Of a DNA stretch of 64,000 nt, positions 18,003 through 26,975 are shown piece by piece (the stretch's first letter is position 1; every line of letters starts with the position of its first letter). The translations under genes were made by a program, and so were the position numbers. The DNA is taken from positions 124,001 through 188,000 of the forward strand of contig NZ_QXGH01000013.1 in assembly GCF_003515065.1 (NCBI RefSeq), read 5' to 3'. Below the pieces are notes generated by a model. The model was given only the letters and a program-made list of their open reading frames with translations. It made no database searches and had not been told where the DNA came from. The stretch comes from Nocardioides immobilis. Lineage in GTDB: Bacteria; Actinomycetota; Actinomycetes; Propionibacteriales; Nocardioidaceae.

Positions 18003-18989
18003 CTAGGAGCGCATGGCGACGCCCTCGCGCCAGTAGCCCATGAACGCGACCTGGCCGCGGTCGATGTCGAGCTCGTTGACGAGCCGGCGGCGCAGGCCGG
18101 TGACGATCCTCGACTCGCCGGCGATCCAGGCGTAGAGCCCGGCGTGCGGAGTGTCGGAGACGGGCACCTGCGTGGCCTCGGCGACCTCCTCGCCGGACGA
18201 GGAGTAGACCGGGGTCTCCCACAGGTCAGGGTCGATCTCGTCGTCGCCCACCTGCGGCGCGGGCTCGGCGCTGCCGGTCAGCCAGGCGATGACCGCGGCG
18301 TGCAGGCTGGCGCCGCGGGGGGCGTCGCCGCGCGGGATCCAGGTCAGCTCGATGCCGGCGGGGGCGGCGACGTCGCGCTGGATGTCGCCCGCGGCCGGCA
18401 CCTCCACGAAGGCGGCGCCGATGGCGTCGGCGGGCAGGTCGCGCAGGATGCCGCGGATCGCCGGTACGGCGGTCTCGTCGCCCACGAGGAGCAGCCGGCT
18501 CGCCGCACCGGGGGACCACTCGATGCCGCCGAAGTCGTGGCCACGCCGTGGCGCCAGCACGATCAGCCGTTCACCGGGCTGCGCCCGCAGCGCCCACTCG
18601 TTGCCCGGGCCGCTGCGCTTGTCGAGGTTGGGCTCGCCCGGCTCGTGCACGACGATGTCGACCACGATCCGGGTCCCGGCCCCCGAGCCGACCAGGTCCC
18701 GGATCGTGTACGTGCGCATGGAGCCGCGCTCCTCCTCGGGGAGCTGCATCCAGCTCTCCCACCAGGAGTCGTCCATGTCGACGAACGACGGCAGGTTGCC
18801 CGCCGCGTTGGGGAAGACGATCTTCATCCGCTGGTCGTACAGCGGTCCGGAGGTGCCGCACTCGGCGAGCCCGGGACCGGCGAGCTCGATCCGCACGAAC
18901 GACGGGGAGACGCGTTCGACGCTGTGCACCTCGACCTCGTCGAGGATCATCGGCAGGCTGGCGACGTACGCGTTCTTGGTGACGGTCAC
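18003..18989 (-). CDS. siderophore-interacting protein (FAD/NAD(P)H ferric-siderophore reductase)
   Basis: A 328-residue SIP-family flavoprotein that releases iron from imported ferric siderophores by reduction in the cytoplasm. The FAD-binding barrel carries MRTYTIRD near residue 90, and the NAD(P)H domain has SRLLLVGDETAVPAIRGIL. A segment of about 60 residues (QVGDDEIDPDLWETPVYSSSGEE) lies before the C-terminal AWIAGESRIVTGLRRRLV. The ATG lies one nucleotide from an iron box, so expression should rise when iron is scarce. No siderophore transport genes are beside it. Confidence 0.92.
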   Translation of the reverse strand: MTVTKNAYVASLPMILDEVEVHSVERVSPSFVRIELAGPGLAECGTSGPLYDQRMKIVFPNAAGNLPSFVDMDDSWWESWMQLPEEERGSMRTYTIRDLVGSGAGTRIVVDIVVHEPGEPNLDKRSGPGNEWALRAQPGERLIVLAPRRGHDFGGIEWSPGAASRLLLVGDETAVPAIRGILRDLPADAIGAAFVEVPAAGDIQRDVAAPAGIELTWIPRGDAPRGASLHAAVIAWLTGSAEPAPQVGDDEIDPDLWETPVYSSSGEEVAEATQVPVSDTPHAGLYAWIAGESRIVTGLRRRLVNELDIDRGQVAFMGYWREGVAMRS

Positions 18990-18990
18990 G

Positions 18991-19012
18991 AAAGTTAGGT
19001 TAGCCTAACTTT
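18991..19012 (-). promoter_or_regulatory. iron box (DtxR/IdeR/DmdR operator)
   Basis: TTAGGTTAGCCTAACTTT and its flanks form a near-perfect 22-bp palindrome matching the actinobacterial iron-box consensus TTAGGTTAGSCTAACCTAA. It ends directly at the start codon of the siderophore-interacting protein, where bound Fe-repressor would block transcription. Confidence 0.9.
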
Positions 19013-19021
19013 CAAGGGAGG

Positions 19022-19597
19022 TCAGATCTGGGTGCGGTGGAAGTTCTGGTACGACCGCGACGGCGTCGGGCCGCGCTGCCCCTGGTAGCGGGACCCGTAC
19101 TTCGCCGACCCGTAGGGGTGCTCCGACGCCGACGAGAGCCGGAAGAAGCAGAACTGGCCGATCTTCATGCCCGGGTAGAGCTTGATCGGCAGCGTCGCGA
19201 CGTTGGCGAGCTCGAGGGTGACGTGGCCGGAGAAGCCGGGGTCGACGAAGCCGGCGGTCGCGTGCGTCAGCAGGCCGAGCCGGCCGAGCGAGGACTTGCC
19301 CTCCACCCGCGCGGCGATGTCGTCGGGCAGCGAGACGACCTCGTACGTCGACCCGAGCACGAACTCACCCGGGTGCAGGATGAACGCGTCGTCGCCCTCC
19401 GGCTCGACGATCCGGGTCAGGTCCGACTGGTCGGCGGCCGGGTCGATGTGGGGGTACTTGTGGTTCTCGAACACCCGGAAGAACCGGTCGAGCCGGACGT
19501 CGATCGAGGACGGCTGCAACATCGCCGGGTCCCAGGGGTCCATCGCCACCCGTCCCTGGTCGATCTCGGTCAGGATGTCGCGGTCGCTCAGCAGCAC
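19022..19597 (-). CDS. dcd: dCTP deaminase (probably bifunctional, dUMP-forming)
   Basis: A 191-residue protein collinear with actinobacterial Dcd. Key motifs are [21 protein letters not shown] ([11 protein letters not shown]), [26 protein letters not shown], the catalytic-Glu strand GHVTLELAN, and the C-terminal lid [14 protein letters not shown]. It converts dCTP to dUTP or directly to dUMP for thymidylate synthesis; the mycobacterial-type enzyme does both. The GTG at 19597 gives the usual VLLSDRDIL start; GTG 19606 would add three residues. It is divergent from the SGNH gene. Confidence 0.95.
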   Translation of the reverse strand: MLLSDRDILTEIDQGRVAMDPWDPAMLQPSSIDVRLDRFFRVFENHKYPHIDPAADQSDLTRIVEPEGDDAFILHPGEFVLGSTYEVVSLPDDIAARVEGKSSLGRLGLLTHATAGFVDPGFSGHVTLELANVATLPIKLYPGMKIGQFCFFRLSSASEHPYGSAKYGSRYQGQRGPTPSRSYQNFHRTQI

Positions 19598-19656
19598 GCA
19601 CGGCACCCTACCGGGGTCGGATCCGCAGCCGCCGGGGTGAAGGGCACAATCGATGC

Positions 19657-20418
19657 ATGACCTTCCAGCGGTACGTCGCCCTCGGCGACTCCTTCACCGA
19701 AGGCGTCGGTGACATCGACCCGACGCGGCCCAACGGCTGTCGCGGCTGGGCCGACCGGGTCGCCGAGGCGCTGGCGCTGCAGTCGCCGGACTTCGGCTAC
19801 GCGAACCTCGCGATCCGTGGCCGCAAGCTGCCCGCGATCATCGACGAGCAGGTCGGCCCGGCGATCGACCTGGCGCCGGACCTGGTCTCCATCCACGGCG
19901 GAGGCAACGACGTGCTGCGGCCGAAGGTCGACGTCGACGCGCTGGCGGCGACGTACGACGAAGCCGTCGGGCGGCTGGCCGCCACCGGCGCCCGGGTCGT
20001 GATGTTCACGGTCGCGGACCCCGGGATGAACCCGGTGATGAAGCTGATCCGCGGCCGGACCGCGATCTTCAACGAATGGGTGCGCGAGATCGCTGAGAAG
20101 CACGACGCGACCCTCGTCGACTGCTGGCGGATGCGCGACTGGAAGGTCGCAGAGGTCATGGACGCCGACCGGCTGCACCTCAACCCGGTCGGGCACCAGG
20201 CGATCGCGATCGCCGTCCTCGACCGGCTCGGTGTCGAGCACGACCTGGAGCCGCTCGCCGTACCCGAGCTGCCGATCCTCGCCCGCCGCGCGCAGCGCCA
20301 GGCCGACCTCGAGTGGGCCCGCTCGCACCTCGCCCCCTGGGTGGGCCGCCGGATCACCGGCCGGTCCTCGGGCGACGGGGTGGAGCCGAAGCGTCCCGGC
20401 CTGAGCCCGATCGGGTAG
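19657..20418 (+). CDS. SGNH/GDSL-family hydrolase
   Basis: A 253-residue cytoplasmic esterase-like protein. Block I is [12 protein letters not shown] (nucleophile Ser), block III is [10 protein letters not shown], and block V is [15 protein letters not shown] with the catalytic Asp and His. There is no signal peptide. The C-terminal ~40 residues ([22 protein letters not shown]) are typical of an actinobacterial SGNH subfamily found near dcd. It starts at ATG 19657. Substrate unknown. Confidence 0.92.
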   Translation: MTFQRYVALGDSFTEGVGDIDPTRPNGCRGWADRVAEALALQSPDFGYANLAIRGRKLPAIIDEQVGPAIDLAPDLVSIHGGGNDVLRPKVDVDALAATYDEAVGRLAATGARVVMFTVADPGMNPVMKLIRGRTAIFNEWVREIAEKHDATLVDCWRMRDWKVAEVMDADRLHLNPVGHQAIAIAVLDRLGVEHDLEPLAVPELPILARRAQRQADLEWARSHLAPWVGRRITGRSSGDGVEPKRPGLSPIG

Positions 20419-20447
20419 CATTCGGCGTCGCGCGGGTCACCGCGCAT

Positions 20448-20520
20448 GCGGGCGTAGCTCAGTTGGTAGAGCGCGACCTTCCCAAGGTCGATGTCGCGAG
20501 TTCGAGTCTCGTCGCCCGCT
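20448..20520 (+). tRNA. tRNA-Gly (anticodon CCC)
   Basis: A 73-nt cloverleaf: acceptor stem GCGGGCG/CGCCCGC, D-arm GCTCAGTTGGTAGAGC, anticodon stem CGACC/GGTCG with loop TTCCCAA (anticodon CCC), T-arm with GTTCGAGTC, and discriminator T. The genomic sequence continues CCG, so the 3' CCA is not fully encoded. Confidence 0.97.
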
Positions 20521-20556
20521 CCGATGACCTACGGTCCGATACATGAGGGCCGATCC

Positions 20557-21018
20557 ATGAGGGCCGCCGCTCGCCGTACCTCCGCCGCCGCGCTCGCCGG
20601 CTGCCTCGCGGTCGCCCTCACCTCCTGTGGCGGGGACCCGAGGACCGAGGAGGGTGCGGCGGACACGGTCGAGGCGTACCTCGAGGAGTTCGCCGACGGT
20701 GACGGCGCCGGCGCGTGCGACCTCATGACCGAGGACTACGCCGAGGAGTTCGTCGACGACTGGAACGAGAGCGGGTTCGGCGCGGACGAGGAGGCCGAGG
20801 ACTGCGCGGACGCCGTCGAGGCCAGCCTGGCCCTCGCCGAGGGCCTCGGCGAGGCGGACTTCGACACCACCGACATCACGGCCGAGGTCGACGGCGACCG
20901 CGCGACCGCGACCGTCGAGTACGAGGACGGCGACAGCGACGACGAGAGCTACGACCTCGTCTACGACGACGGCGACTGGCTGATCGACGGCCAGGAGGAG
21001 GTGGCGGCCGAGCAGTAG
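20557..21018 (+). CDS. acidic putative lipoprotein
   Basis: A 153-residue protein with a lipoprotein signal (RRTSAAALAGCLAVALTSCGG; lipobox LTSC). The mature part is strongly acidic and contains a DUF4878-like or NTF2-like fold pattern (ADTVEAYLEEFADGDGAGACDLMTEDY, ending DDGDWLIDGQEE). ATG 20557 was chosen because it starts the signal sequence; a 14-nt duplication around 20543-20564 gives a second out-of-frame ATG. It lies directly after tRNA-Gly and 22 nt before the DUF2461 gene. Function unknown. Confidence 0.7.
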   Translation: MRAAARRTSAAALAGCLAVALTSCGGDPRTEEGAADTVEAYLEEFADGDGAGACDLMTEDYAEEFVDDWNESGFGADEEAEDCADAVEASLALAEGLGEADFDTTDITAEVDGDRATATVEYEDGDSDDESYDLVYDDGDWLIDGQEEVAAEQ

Positions 21019-21040
21019 GCCGGCGACTACCCTGCGGGGC

Positions 21041-21670
21041 GTGGAGTTCACCGGTTTCCCCGTCGCCGCGCTCGACTTCTACGACGACCTCGAGGTCGAC
21101 AACACGAAGTCGTTCTGGGACGCCCACAAGGCGGTGTACGACGAGCAGGTCAAGGCGCCGATGGTGGCGCTGACCGACGCGCTGGCGCAGGAGTTCGGCG
21201 ATGCCAAGGTGTTCCGCCCGTACCGCGACGTGCGGTTCGCGAAGGACAAGACGCCGTACAAGACCCATCAGGGCGCGTTCGTCGGCGTGGCCCCGGCGAC
21301 GGGCTGGTACGTCGAGGTGTCGGCGGCCGGTGTGCGGATCGGCGGCGGGACCTACCTCGCGGACGGATCCGACCTGGCCCTGATCCGCGAGGGCATGGCC
21401 GAGGAGAAGTCCGGCAAGCGGCTCCAGCGGATCCTGAGCGGGCTCGAGCGGGGCGGCTTCGAGATCGCCGGCGACCGGCTGAAGACGGCGCCCCGCGGCT
21501 ACGACAAGGACCACCCGCGGATCGAGCTGCTGCGCCACAAGTCCCTGCTCGGCATGAAGAAGTACGGCTTCGAGCCGTTCGTCCACACCGAGGAGCTGCT
21601 GGTTCGAGTGCGCGAGGACTGGCGCAAGCTGCGGCCCCTGGTCAGCTGGATGGCCGAGCAGATCACCTGA
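21041..21670 (+). CDS. DUF2461 (TIGR02453) family protein
   Basis: A 209-residue protein with the family pattern FYDDLEVDNTKSFWDAHK near the start, then FRPYRDVRFAKDKTPYKTHQGAFVG and PRGYDKDHPRIELLRHKSL. The biochemical role of this widespread family is unknown. The GTG start is at 21041. It converges on the sigma-partner membrane gene, with three nucleotides between the stops. Confidence 0.9.
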   Translation: MEFTGFPVAALDFYDDLEVDNTKSFWDAHKAVYDEQVKAPMVALTDALAQEFGDAKVFRPYRDVRFAKDKTPYKTHQGAFVGVAPATGWYVEVSAAGVRIGGGTYLADGSDLALIREGMAEEKSGKRLQRILSGLERGGFEIAGDRLKTAPRGYDKDHPRIELLRHKSLLGMKKYGFEPFVHTEELLVRVREDWRKLRPLVSWMAEQIT

Positions 21671-21673
21671 TCG

Positions 21674-22447
21674 CTACTCCTCGAACCAGACCCCGCTCGA
21701 GGCGATCGTGATCAGGTCGTCGACGCTGATCGCCGGCGCGTCCATCACGGGCGGGACGTCCTCGCTGCCGTCGGGGTTCTTGGACCGCGCGACGTTGTAG
21801 GACTGGAGACTGATGGCGTAGCCGTGGTTCCAGACCGTGACACCGATCGTGCGCACCGGGGAGTCCTGGGTGGAGGTCAGCACCTCCAGTCCGTCCACGA
21901 CGGAGCACACGGGTTGCGGAAGGCTCTCGTTGGCCTGCTCGGCGTTGGCGAACTCCCGGCAGGTGGCGAGGGAGTCGGCGCGGGCGATCGTGAACGTGGT
22001 GAGCGTGCCGTCGTACCGGAAATGGACCAACCGCTCGTCGGCAGTGTCGACGAGCGGGAAGTCCGCGTTCTCCAAGGGCTCGCTGATGGGCCCGGGCGGC
22101 AGGAACGTGCCGATGATCGTCGGCGCCTCCCTGGCCGAGACGGTGGTGGGTCGGTCGGGTTCCTTCGGCTGGGGGCGGGGCAGCTCGACCGTCTTGGTCT
22201 CGACCGACTGGGTGTCGTCGGCGAAGCCGGGCTCGGTGCGCGGCTTCCCGCCGTCGCCGGACATCAGCAGGCTGGTCCCGATCGTGAGTACGACGACGGC
22301 TGCCGCGACCGCGACGGCGGAGCCGACCCGGCGGCGGCGCAGCCGGGTGCGGCCGCGCGCCGTGCCGTCGGCCACCAGCCGGTCGACCTCGGGCACGAGG
22401 TCGCCCGTGGCGCGCTCGAGCAACGCGGTGAGGTCGCGTTCGTTCAT
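21674..22447 (-). CDS. single-pass membrane protein coupled to SigE-type sigma factor
   Basis: A 257-residue protein: about 45 cytoplasmic residues (NERDLTALLERATGDLVPEVDRLVADG), one transmembrane helix (VGSAVAVAAAVVVLTIGTSLLM), and an extracytoplasmic domain of about 190 residues with two Cys. The ATG overlaps the sigma stop by four bases (ATGA). By position and topology it is probably the anti-sigma-like or sensory partner, though it lacks the zinc-binding ZAS motif. The broken locus at 15091-16191 is a related pair. Confidence 0.75.
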   Translation of the reverse strand: MNERDLTALLERATGDLVPEVDRLVADGTARGRTRLRRRRVGSAVAVAAAVVVLTIGTSLLMSGDGGKPRTEPGFADDTQSVETKTVELPRPQPKEPDRPTTVSAREAPTIIGTFLPPGPISEPLENADFPLVDTADERLVHFRYDGTLTTFTIARADSLATCREFANAEQANESLPQPVCSVVDGLEVLTSTQDSPVRTIGVTVWNHGYAISLQSYNVARSKNPDGSEDVPPVMDAPAISVDDLITIASSGVWFEE

Positions 22448-22938
22448 CGGGTGGTCCTCTCTCGCATCCGCGCCAGGGCGCGCATGCTGCGGTTCTTCAC
22501 GGCACCGGGTGAGACCCCGAGGATGCGCGCGACCTCGTCGACCGGCAGGTCGTCCAGGTAGCGCAGCACCACGACCGCTCGGTCCATCGGCGACAGCGCG
22601 GTCAGCGCGTCGTCGAGGTCGAGGCGGAGGGTCGTCCGCTCAGCCGGGTCGGCTGCGGCACCCTCCGGGAGGTCGGCGTACGGCATCTCGGTGCTGCTGC
22701 GCCTGCGTCGGCTGCTGATGAAGGTGCGGGTCAGCGTCACCTGCGCGTAGGCAGCGGGGTTCTCCAGTGCCGGCCCGAGCCGGCGGTGCATCCGCACGTA
22801 GACCTTCGCCAGGGTCTCCTGGACCAGGTCCTCCGCCTCCGCCCGGTGACCGCACAGCAGCCACGCCGCGCGGAAGAGGTGAGGGGTCCGCGCACGGGCG
22901 AACTCCTCGAAGGCGTCGTGCGACACGGGGTCGATCAT
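22444..22938 (-). CDS. SigE-family ECF RNA polymerase sigma factor
   Basis: A 164-residue sigma factor with region 2 (FARARTPHLFRAAWLLCGHRAEAEDLVQETLAKVY) and region 4 (LSPMDRAVVVLRYLDDLPVDEVARILGVSPGAVKNRSMRAL). It directs RNA polymerase to a specific stress regulon. AGGAGAG lies seven bases before the ATG. It is translationally coupled to the membrane protein downstream. No matching promoter could be assigned. Confidence 0.93.
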   Translation of the reverse strand: MIDPVSHDAFEEFARARTPHLFRAAWLLCGHRAEAEDLVQETLAKVYVRMHRRLGPALENPAAYAQVTLTRTFISSRRRRSSTEMPYADLPEGAAADPAERTTLRLDLDDALTALSPMDRAVVVLRYLDDLPVDEVARILGVSPGAVKNRSMRALARMRERTTR

Positions 22939-23006
22939 CTCTCTCCTGGGTCGTCCCTCGTCGGGATTGACACCAGTACGACGCGCGACCCGCCCGTCAG
23001 GTCACA

Positions 23007-23459
23007 TCAGGGCTTCGTGAAGCTCGCCATCGTCCGGTCCGGCTCCCAGAACGCCTTCATCGACTGCACCCGGCCGTCGTCGTCGACGATGTAGACCATG
23101 ATCAGGTCCGTGACGGTGTAGCTGCCGTCCGGGAACGACGTCTTGATCCGGCCGATGTTGGCGCAGGTGTTGCTCTCGGGGTTCGCGAACGAGTCGTTGA
23201 TCTCGAACTCGAACGTCTCGATCGGAGCGATCGCCTTCTCCCAGAAGGCGGAGATGCCGGCGTGGCCGCGGTGGCCGGTGCCCTCGGGGTCGAACATCGA
23301 CCGGCCGACCGGGTCCTCGAGCACGCAGTCCTCGGCATAGACCGTGAACCACTCCGCCAGGTCGCCCTTCGCGACGGCTGAGTAGGAGCGCTGCGACGCG
23401 GCGCGGGCCGGATGCGGGTCGTTGGGCGCGTTCCAGACGATGGCGTCGGAGGTGATCAT
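23007..23459 (-). CDS. NTF2-like (SnoaL/ketosteroid-isomerase-type) protein
   Basis: A 150-residue alpha+beta barrel protein with the family pattern ASQRSYSAVAKGDLAEWFTVYAEDCVLEDPVG near the start and IMVYIVDDDGRVQSMKAFWEPD at the end. Members include steroid delta-isomerases and polyketide cyclases. A perfect dyad matching the cholesterol-regulon (KstR) consensus lies 20 nt upstream of the ATG, which favours a role in steroid or sterol side-chain metabolism. Catalytic residues are not clearly assignable. Confidence 0.75.
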   Translation of the reverse strand: MITSDAIVWNAPNDPHPARAASQRSYSAVAKGDLAEWFTVYAEDCVLEDPVGRSMFDPEGTGHRGHAGISAFWEKAIAPIETFEFEINDSFANPESNTCANIGRIKTSFPDGSYTVTDLIMVYIVDDDGRVQSMKAFWEPDRTMASFTKP

Positions 23460-23479
23460 GGGGCGATCGTACGACGGAA

Positions 23480-23497
23480 ACTAGAACTTGTTCTAGT
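23480..23497 (-). promoter_or_regulatory. KstR-like operator
   Basis: ACTAGAACTTGTTCTAGT is a perfect 18-bp inverted repeat. Its core (23482-23495) fits the published KstR consensus TNNAACNNGTTNNA at every fixed position. It lies just upstream of the NTF2-like gene, and 92 nt from the divergent gene at 23589. Confidence 0.65.
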
Positions 23498-23588
23498 GAT
23501 GAGCGTCGCAGAGCGCCTTCCGCCCCAGGTCACGCGGCCGTCGGGAGTCGTTCACAAGCCGGTCAGGTCGGTGCCCCACCCTGCCGGT

Positions 23589-24266
23589 ATGGCGAAGAAG
23601 CGGAAGGTGTTCCTGCACGTCGGGATGCCCGGTGCCGGAGACATCATCGAGGCGGCGCTCGTGCACCACCGGACGGCGCTCGTCGAGCTCGGCGTCGACG
23701 TACCGGCACGGTCGGCGGACGAGACGTTCCTGTCGACAGTCGAGATCCTGCGCGAGCACAAGGCCTGGGGCTTCGCGCGCAAGGAGGTCGAGGGCAACTG
23801 GGCGAACCTGAGCCGGCGGGTGTGGAAGGGCAAGCAGACCGCGGTGCTCAGCCTGCCGCTGATGGCGACGGCGAGCCGGCCGGAGATCGACCTGCTTCTC
23901 GACGCGCTGGCCGGGCTGCAGGTCAACGTCGTACTCACCGCAGGTCCTGACGACGACCTCGACGAGGTCACCGCCCGCTGGGGCGCAGCCGTCCGCAAGC
24001 CCGAGCGGCTGCACGTCGTACGACTCGAGGAACCCACGCCGAAGCGCGCCTGGAAGGCCTTCGGCAAGGTGGCCGGCTTCGGTACGGCGTCGCTGGGGCT
24101 CGACGACGTCCCTGACCCCGTCGGCGCCCGCTCGATCGGCTCGCTCGACGAGGCGCGTCGCGAGATCGAGCGCCTCGCCCGCCGCAACCAGACCCTCGAG
24201 CGCTGGCGCGACGAGAGCGACCGCAAGCGGAAGCGGCTGAAGAAGAGGCTCGGCGACGTCGCCTGA
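23589..24266 (+). CDS. degenerate sulfotransferase-like protein
   Basis: A 225-residue protein whose N-terminus (KKRKVFLHVGMPGAGDIIEAALVHHRTALVELGVDVPA) has the layout of the sulfotransferase PAPS-binding loop FLHxGxPKxGTT, but with the Lys/Thr-containing positions altered (MPGAGDII). The C-terminal ~45 residues form a basic coiled coil (DEARREIERLARRNQTLERWRDESDRKRKRLKKRLG). Catalysis is doubtful. ATG 23589 starts the conserved part. It converges on the Rrf2 gene. Confidence 0.6.
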   Translation: MAKKRKVFLHVGMPGAGDIIEAALVHHRTALVELGVDVPARSADETFLSTVEILREHKAWGFARKEVEGNWANLSRRVWKGKQTAVLSLPLMATASRPEIDLLLDALAGLQVNVVLTAGPDDDLDEVTARWGAAVRKPERLHVVRLEEPTPKRAWKAFGKVAGFGTASLGLDDVPDPVGARSIGSLDEARREIERLARRNQTLERWRDESDRKRKRLKKRLGDVA

Positions 24267-24297
24267 GCCCGGGCCCCTACCGGCCTCTGCCAGGGCC

Positions 24298-24756
24298 TTA
24301 GTGGGCCTTCCAGGCGTCCTCGTCGGCGGTGCGCTTGGTCACAGCGGCCGGGAGGTCGGCGTCGGCGAGCTGCTGGATCGAGACCTCCTCGAAGACCTCG
24401 CGCAGCGAGCTCCGGGCGGCGATCCAGACGTGCTGGAGCACGTCGGCCGACTCGTTGTAGGTGACCGCCTCCGGCCGGAGGCCGTAGACCGAGACCAGCG
24501 GGCCGTCGACCGCCCGGATCACGTCGGCGACGGAGACCTCGGCCGCGGGCCGGCCCATCCGCCAGCCGCCTGACTGGCCGCGCTGCGACATCACGACGCC
24601 GGCGCGGCGCAGGTCGGCCAGGATCGCCTGGAGGAAGCCGTGCGGGATGTCCTGGAGACGCCCCAGCTCCTCGGCGCTGACCGCGGGCCCGTCCGCGCGT
24701 CCCGCCATCTCGATCAGGGCGCGGAGCGCGTAGTCGGACTTGGCGGAAACTCGCAT
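24298..24756 (-). CDS. Rrf2-family regulator lacking cysteines
   Basis: A 152-residue protein with the Rrf2 winged helix-turn-helix ([18 protein letters not shown], then [25 protein letters not shown]). IscR/NsrR-type members bind an Fe-S cluster through three Cys in the middle of the protein; here there is not one cysteine, so it should work without a cluster, as CymR does. It is divergent from the fadE5-type gene, and the 150-bp gap may contain its operator. Confidence 0.9.
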   Translation of the reverse strand: MRVSAKSDYALRALIEMAGRADGPAVSAEELGRLQDIPHGFLQAILADLRRAGVVMSQRGQSGGWRMGRPAAEVSVADVIRAVDGPLVSVYGLRPEAVTYNESADVLQHVWIAARSSLREVFEEVSIQQLADADLPAAVTKRTADEDAWKAH

Positions 24757-24807
24757 GGGTCCAGTGTCTCAGATTTGTCGATCGAATCACTTCACATGGG
24801 TCCGTGC

Positions 24808-24854
24808 TTGCCCAGAGCAAGCACCCGCCGTATTATTAAGTTACTCGCGAGTAG
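24808..24854 (+). promoter_or_regulatory. promoter and operator of the fadE5-type gene
   Basis: TTGCCC (24808-24813), 17 bp, then TATTAT (24831-24836) form a good housekeeping promoter. TTACTCGCGAGTAG (24841-24854), with a perfect TACTCGCGAGTA core, covers the predicted start point. It matches the sites upstream of etfD (3606) and the enoyl-CoA hydratase (36730). Confidence 0.7.
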
Positions 24855-24906
24855 CCCTGATGGCTGCTCGCTCGCCTCCTGTTATCAGCGAAGAAACGGT
24901 GGGACC

Positions 24907-26778
24907 GTGAGCCACTACAAGAGCAACCTGCGCGACATCCACTTCAACCTGTTCGAGCTCCTCGGGCGCCAGGACATCCTGGGCGCCGGGCCGTTCGAGG
25001 AGATGGACGTCGACACCGCCAAGGAGATCCTGGCCGAGGTCGACCGGATCAGCCGCGAGGACCTCGCTGCGTCCTTCGAGGACGGCGACCGGAACCCGCC
25101 GGTGTTCGACCCGAAGACCAACACTGCGCCGGTCCCCGAGTCGTTCAAGAAGAGCTACGACGCCTGGATGGAGGCCGGCTTCTGGAGCCTCGGCCTTCCC
25201 GCCGAGATCGGCGGCACCGAGGCGCCGTCGTCGCTCGTGTGGGCGACCGCTGAGCTCATCCTCGGCGCGAACACCCCGGTGTGGATGTACGGCGCCGGAC
25301 CGTTCTTCGGCAAGGTCGTCTTCGAGAACGGCACCGAGCGCGACAAGAAGATCGCCGAGTTCATGGTCGAGCGGCAGTGGGGCGCCACCATGGTGCTCAC
25401 CGAGCCCGACGCGGGCTCCGACGTGGGTGCCGGGACGTCGTACGCCACTCCTAACGACGACGGCTCCTGGAACATCACCGGCGTCAAGCGCTTCATCACC
25501 AGCGCCGAGTCGCAGCTCCAGGAGAACATCATGCACCTGGTGCTGGCCCGCCCGAAGGGCGTCGACGGCGTCGGTGGGCCGGGCACGAAGGGCCTGTCGC
25601 TCTTCCTGGTGCCGAAGTACCACTTCGACCACGAGACCGGTGAGCTGACCGGCGAGCGCAACGGTGCCTACGTCACCAACGTCGAGCACAAGATGGGCAT
25701 CAAGGTGTCCAACACCTGCGAGGTCACGTTCGGCGACCCGCAGATCGGCGGCGGCGAGCCCGCGAAGGGCTGGCTGCTCGGCGAGGTCCACGACGGCATC
25801 GCCCAGATGTTCGACGTCATCGAGAACGCCCGGATGATGGTCGGCACCAAGGCCATCTCGACCCTGTCGACCGGCTACCTCAACGCGCTCGAGTACGCCA
25901 AGGAGCGCGTCCAGGGCCCCGACCTCACCCAGGCCGCCGACAAGACGGCGCCGAAGGTGACGATCACCCACCACCCCGACGTACGCCGGTCGCTGATGAC
26001 GCAGAAGGCGTACGCCGAGGGCATGCGCTCGCTGGTCCTCTACACCGCGTCCGTCCAGGACCGGGTCCAGCTCGCCGAGCCCGGCAGCGACGAGTACAAG
26101 TCCGCTGCCGCGCTCAACGACCTGCTGCTCCCGATCGTGAAGGGCTACGGCTCGGAGCGTTCGTGGACGCTGCTCGGCACCGAGTCGCTGCAGACCCTCG
26201 GTGGCTCCGGCTTCCTGCAGGAGTACCCGATCGAGCAGTACGTCCGGGACGCCAAGATCGACACCCTCTACGAGGGCACCACGGCGATCCAGGGCATGGA
26301 CTTCTTCTTCCGCAAGATCGTCAAGGACGGCGGTCAGGCCCTCGGCTCCGTCGCCAACGAGATCAAGGGCTTCGTCGAGGACGAGGCCGGCAACGCGCAG
26401 CTGAAGAACGAGCGCGCCCTGCTCGCCAAGGCGCTCGAGGACGCCAACTCGCTGGTCGGCCACCTGGTCAACGACCTGATGAGCGCCGACGTCAGCTCCG
26501 GTGGCGACCTGCGCAACATCTACAAGGTCGGCCTCAACACCAGCCGGCTGCTGATGACGCTCGGCGACGTCGTCGTCGCGTGGCTGCTGCTCCGCAGCGC
26601 CGAGGTGGCCCTGGCCGCCCTCGCCGGCGACGCGGGCAGCGACAAGGCGTTCTACGAGGGCAAGGTGGCGGCCGCGCAGTTCTTCGTCACCGAGGTGCTC
26701 CCGAAGATCAGCGCCGAGGTCGCGATCGCCCAGGCGACCGACCTCGCGATCATGGACCTCGACGAGGCCGCGTTCTGA
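24907..26778 (+). CDS. FadE5-type acyl-CoA dehydrogenase
   Basis: A 623-residue flavoenzyme carrying out the first beta-oxidation step (acyl-CoA to trans-2-enoyl-CoA) and giving electrons to ETF. It has the long-form layout of mycobacterial FadE5: an extra N-terminal segment ([24 protein letters not shown]), FAD-binding [28 protein letters not shown], and the catalytic Glu in [11 protein letters not shown] near residue 456. A C-terminal helical extension of ~130 residues follows. The GTG at 24907 starts this conserved N-terminus. The operator at +1 ties it to etfD, whose product would re-oxidise the ETF it reduces. Confidence 0.92.
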   Translation: MSHYKSNLRDIHFNLFELLGRQDILGAGPFEEMDVDTAKEILAEVDRISREDLAASFEDGDRNPPVFDPKTNTAPVPESFKKSYDAWMEAGFWSLGLPAEIGGTEAPSSLVWATAELILGANTPVWMYGAGPFFGKVVFENGTERDKKIAEFMVERQWGATMVLTEPDAGSDVGAGTSYATPNDDGSWNITGVKRFITSAESQLQENIMHLVLARPKGVDGVGGPGTKGLSLFLVPKYHFDHETGELTGERNGAYVTNVEHKMGIKVSNTCEVTFGDPQIGGGEPAKGWLLGEVHDGIAQMFDVIENARMMVGTKAISTLSTGYLNALEYAKERVQGPDLTQAADKTAPKVTITHHPDVRRSLMTQKAYAEGMRSLVLYTASVQDRVQLAEPGSDEYKSAAALNDLLLPIVKGYGSERSWTLLGTESLQTLGGSGFLQEYPIEQYVRDAKIDTLYEGTTAIQGMDFFFRKIVKDGGQALGSVANEIKGFVEDEAGNAQLKNERALLAKALEDANSLVGHLVNDLMSADVSSGGDLRNIYKVGLNTSRLLMTLGDVVVAWLLLRSAEVALAALAGDAGSDKAFYEGKVAAAQFFVTEVLPKISAEVAIAQATDLAIMDLDEAAF

Positions 26779-26799
26779 TCGGCTGAACACGCTGCGTTC

Positions 26800-26833
26800 T
26801 GAGCCGGCCCACCCCTGAGGGTGGGTCGGCTCA
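26800..26833 (+). terminator. terminator of the fadE5-type gene
   Basis: A 15-bp stem (TGAGCCGGCCCACCC at 26800-26814 with 26819-26833, one G-U pair) and a four-base loop begin 22 nt after the stop. There is no T-run. Confidence 0.8.
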
Positions 26834-26905
26834 GGCGTTCCAGGGCTGCGCGCCGAGAGTCGACGTACCTCCTGTCCCAGGCGTCACACCGCCCAGGGAA
26901 AACTG

Positions 26906-26968
26906 GCACTTCTCGGCCGTTGCAACGCCCGATAAGTGCAGGAATCCCCGGTCCGCCGGTGATTCCTG
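26906..26968 (-). terminator. two hairpins after the LysR gene
   Basis: An 11-bp stem with one mismatch (GCACTTCTCGG 26906-26916, CCGATAAGTGC 26929-26939) adjoins a 13-bp stem with one mismatch (26939-26951 and 26956-26968, tetraloop). Both lie just beyond the leftward LysR stop. With the hairpin at 26800 they insulate two convergent units. Confidence 0.65.
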
Positions 26969-26975
26969 CGCCGCC

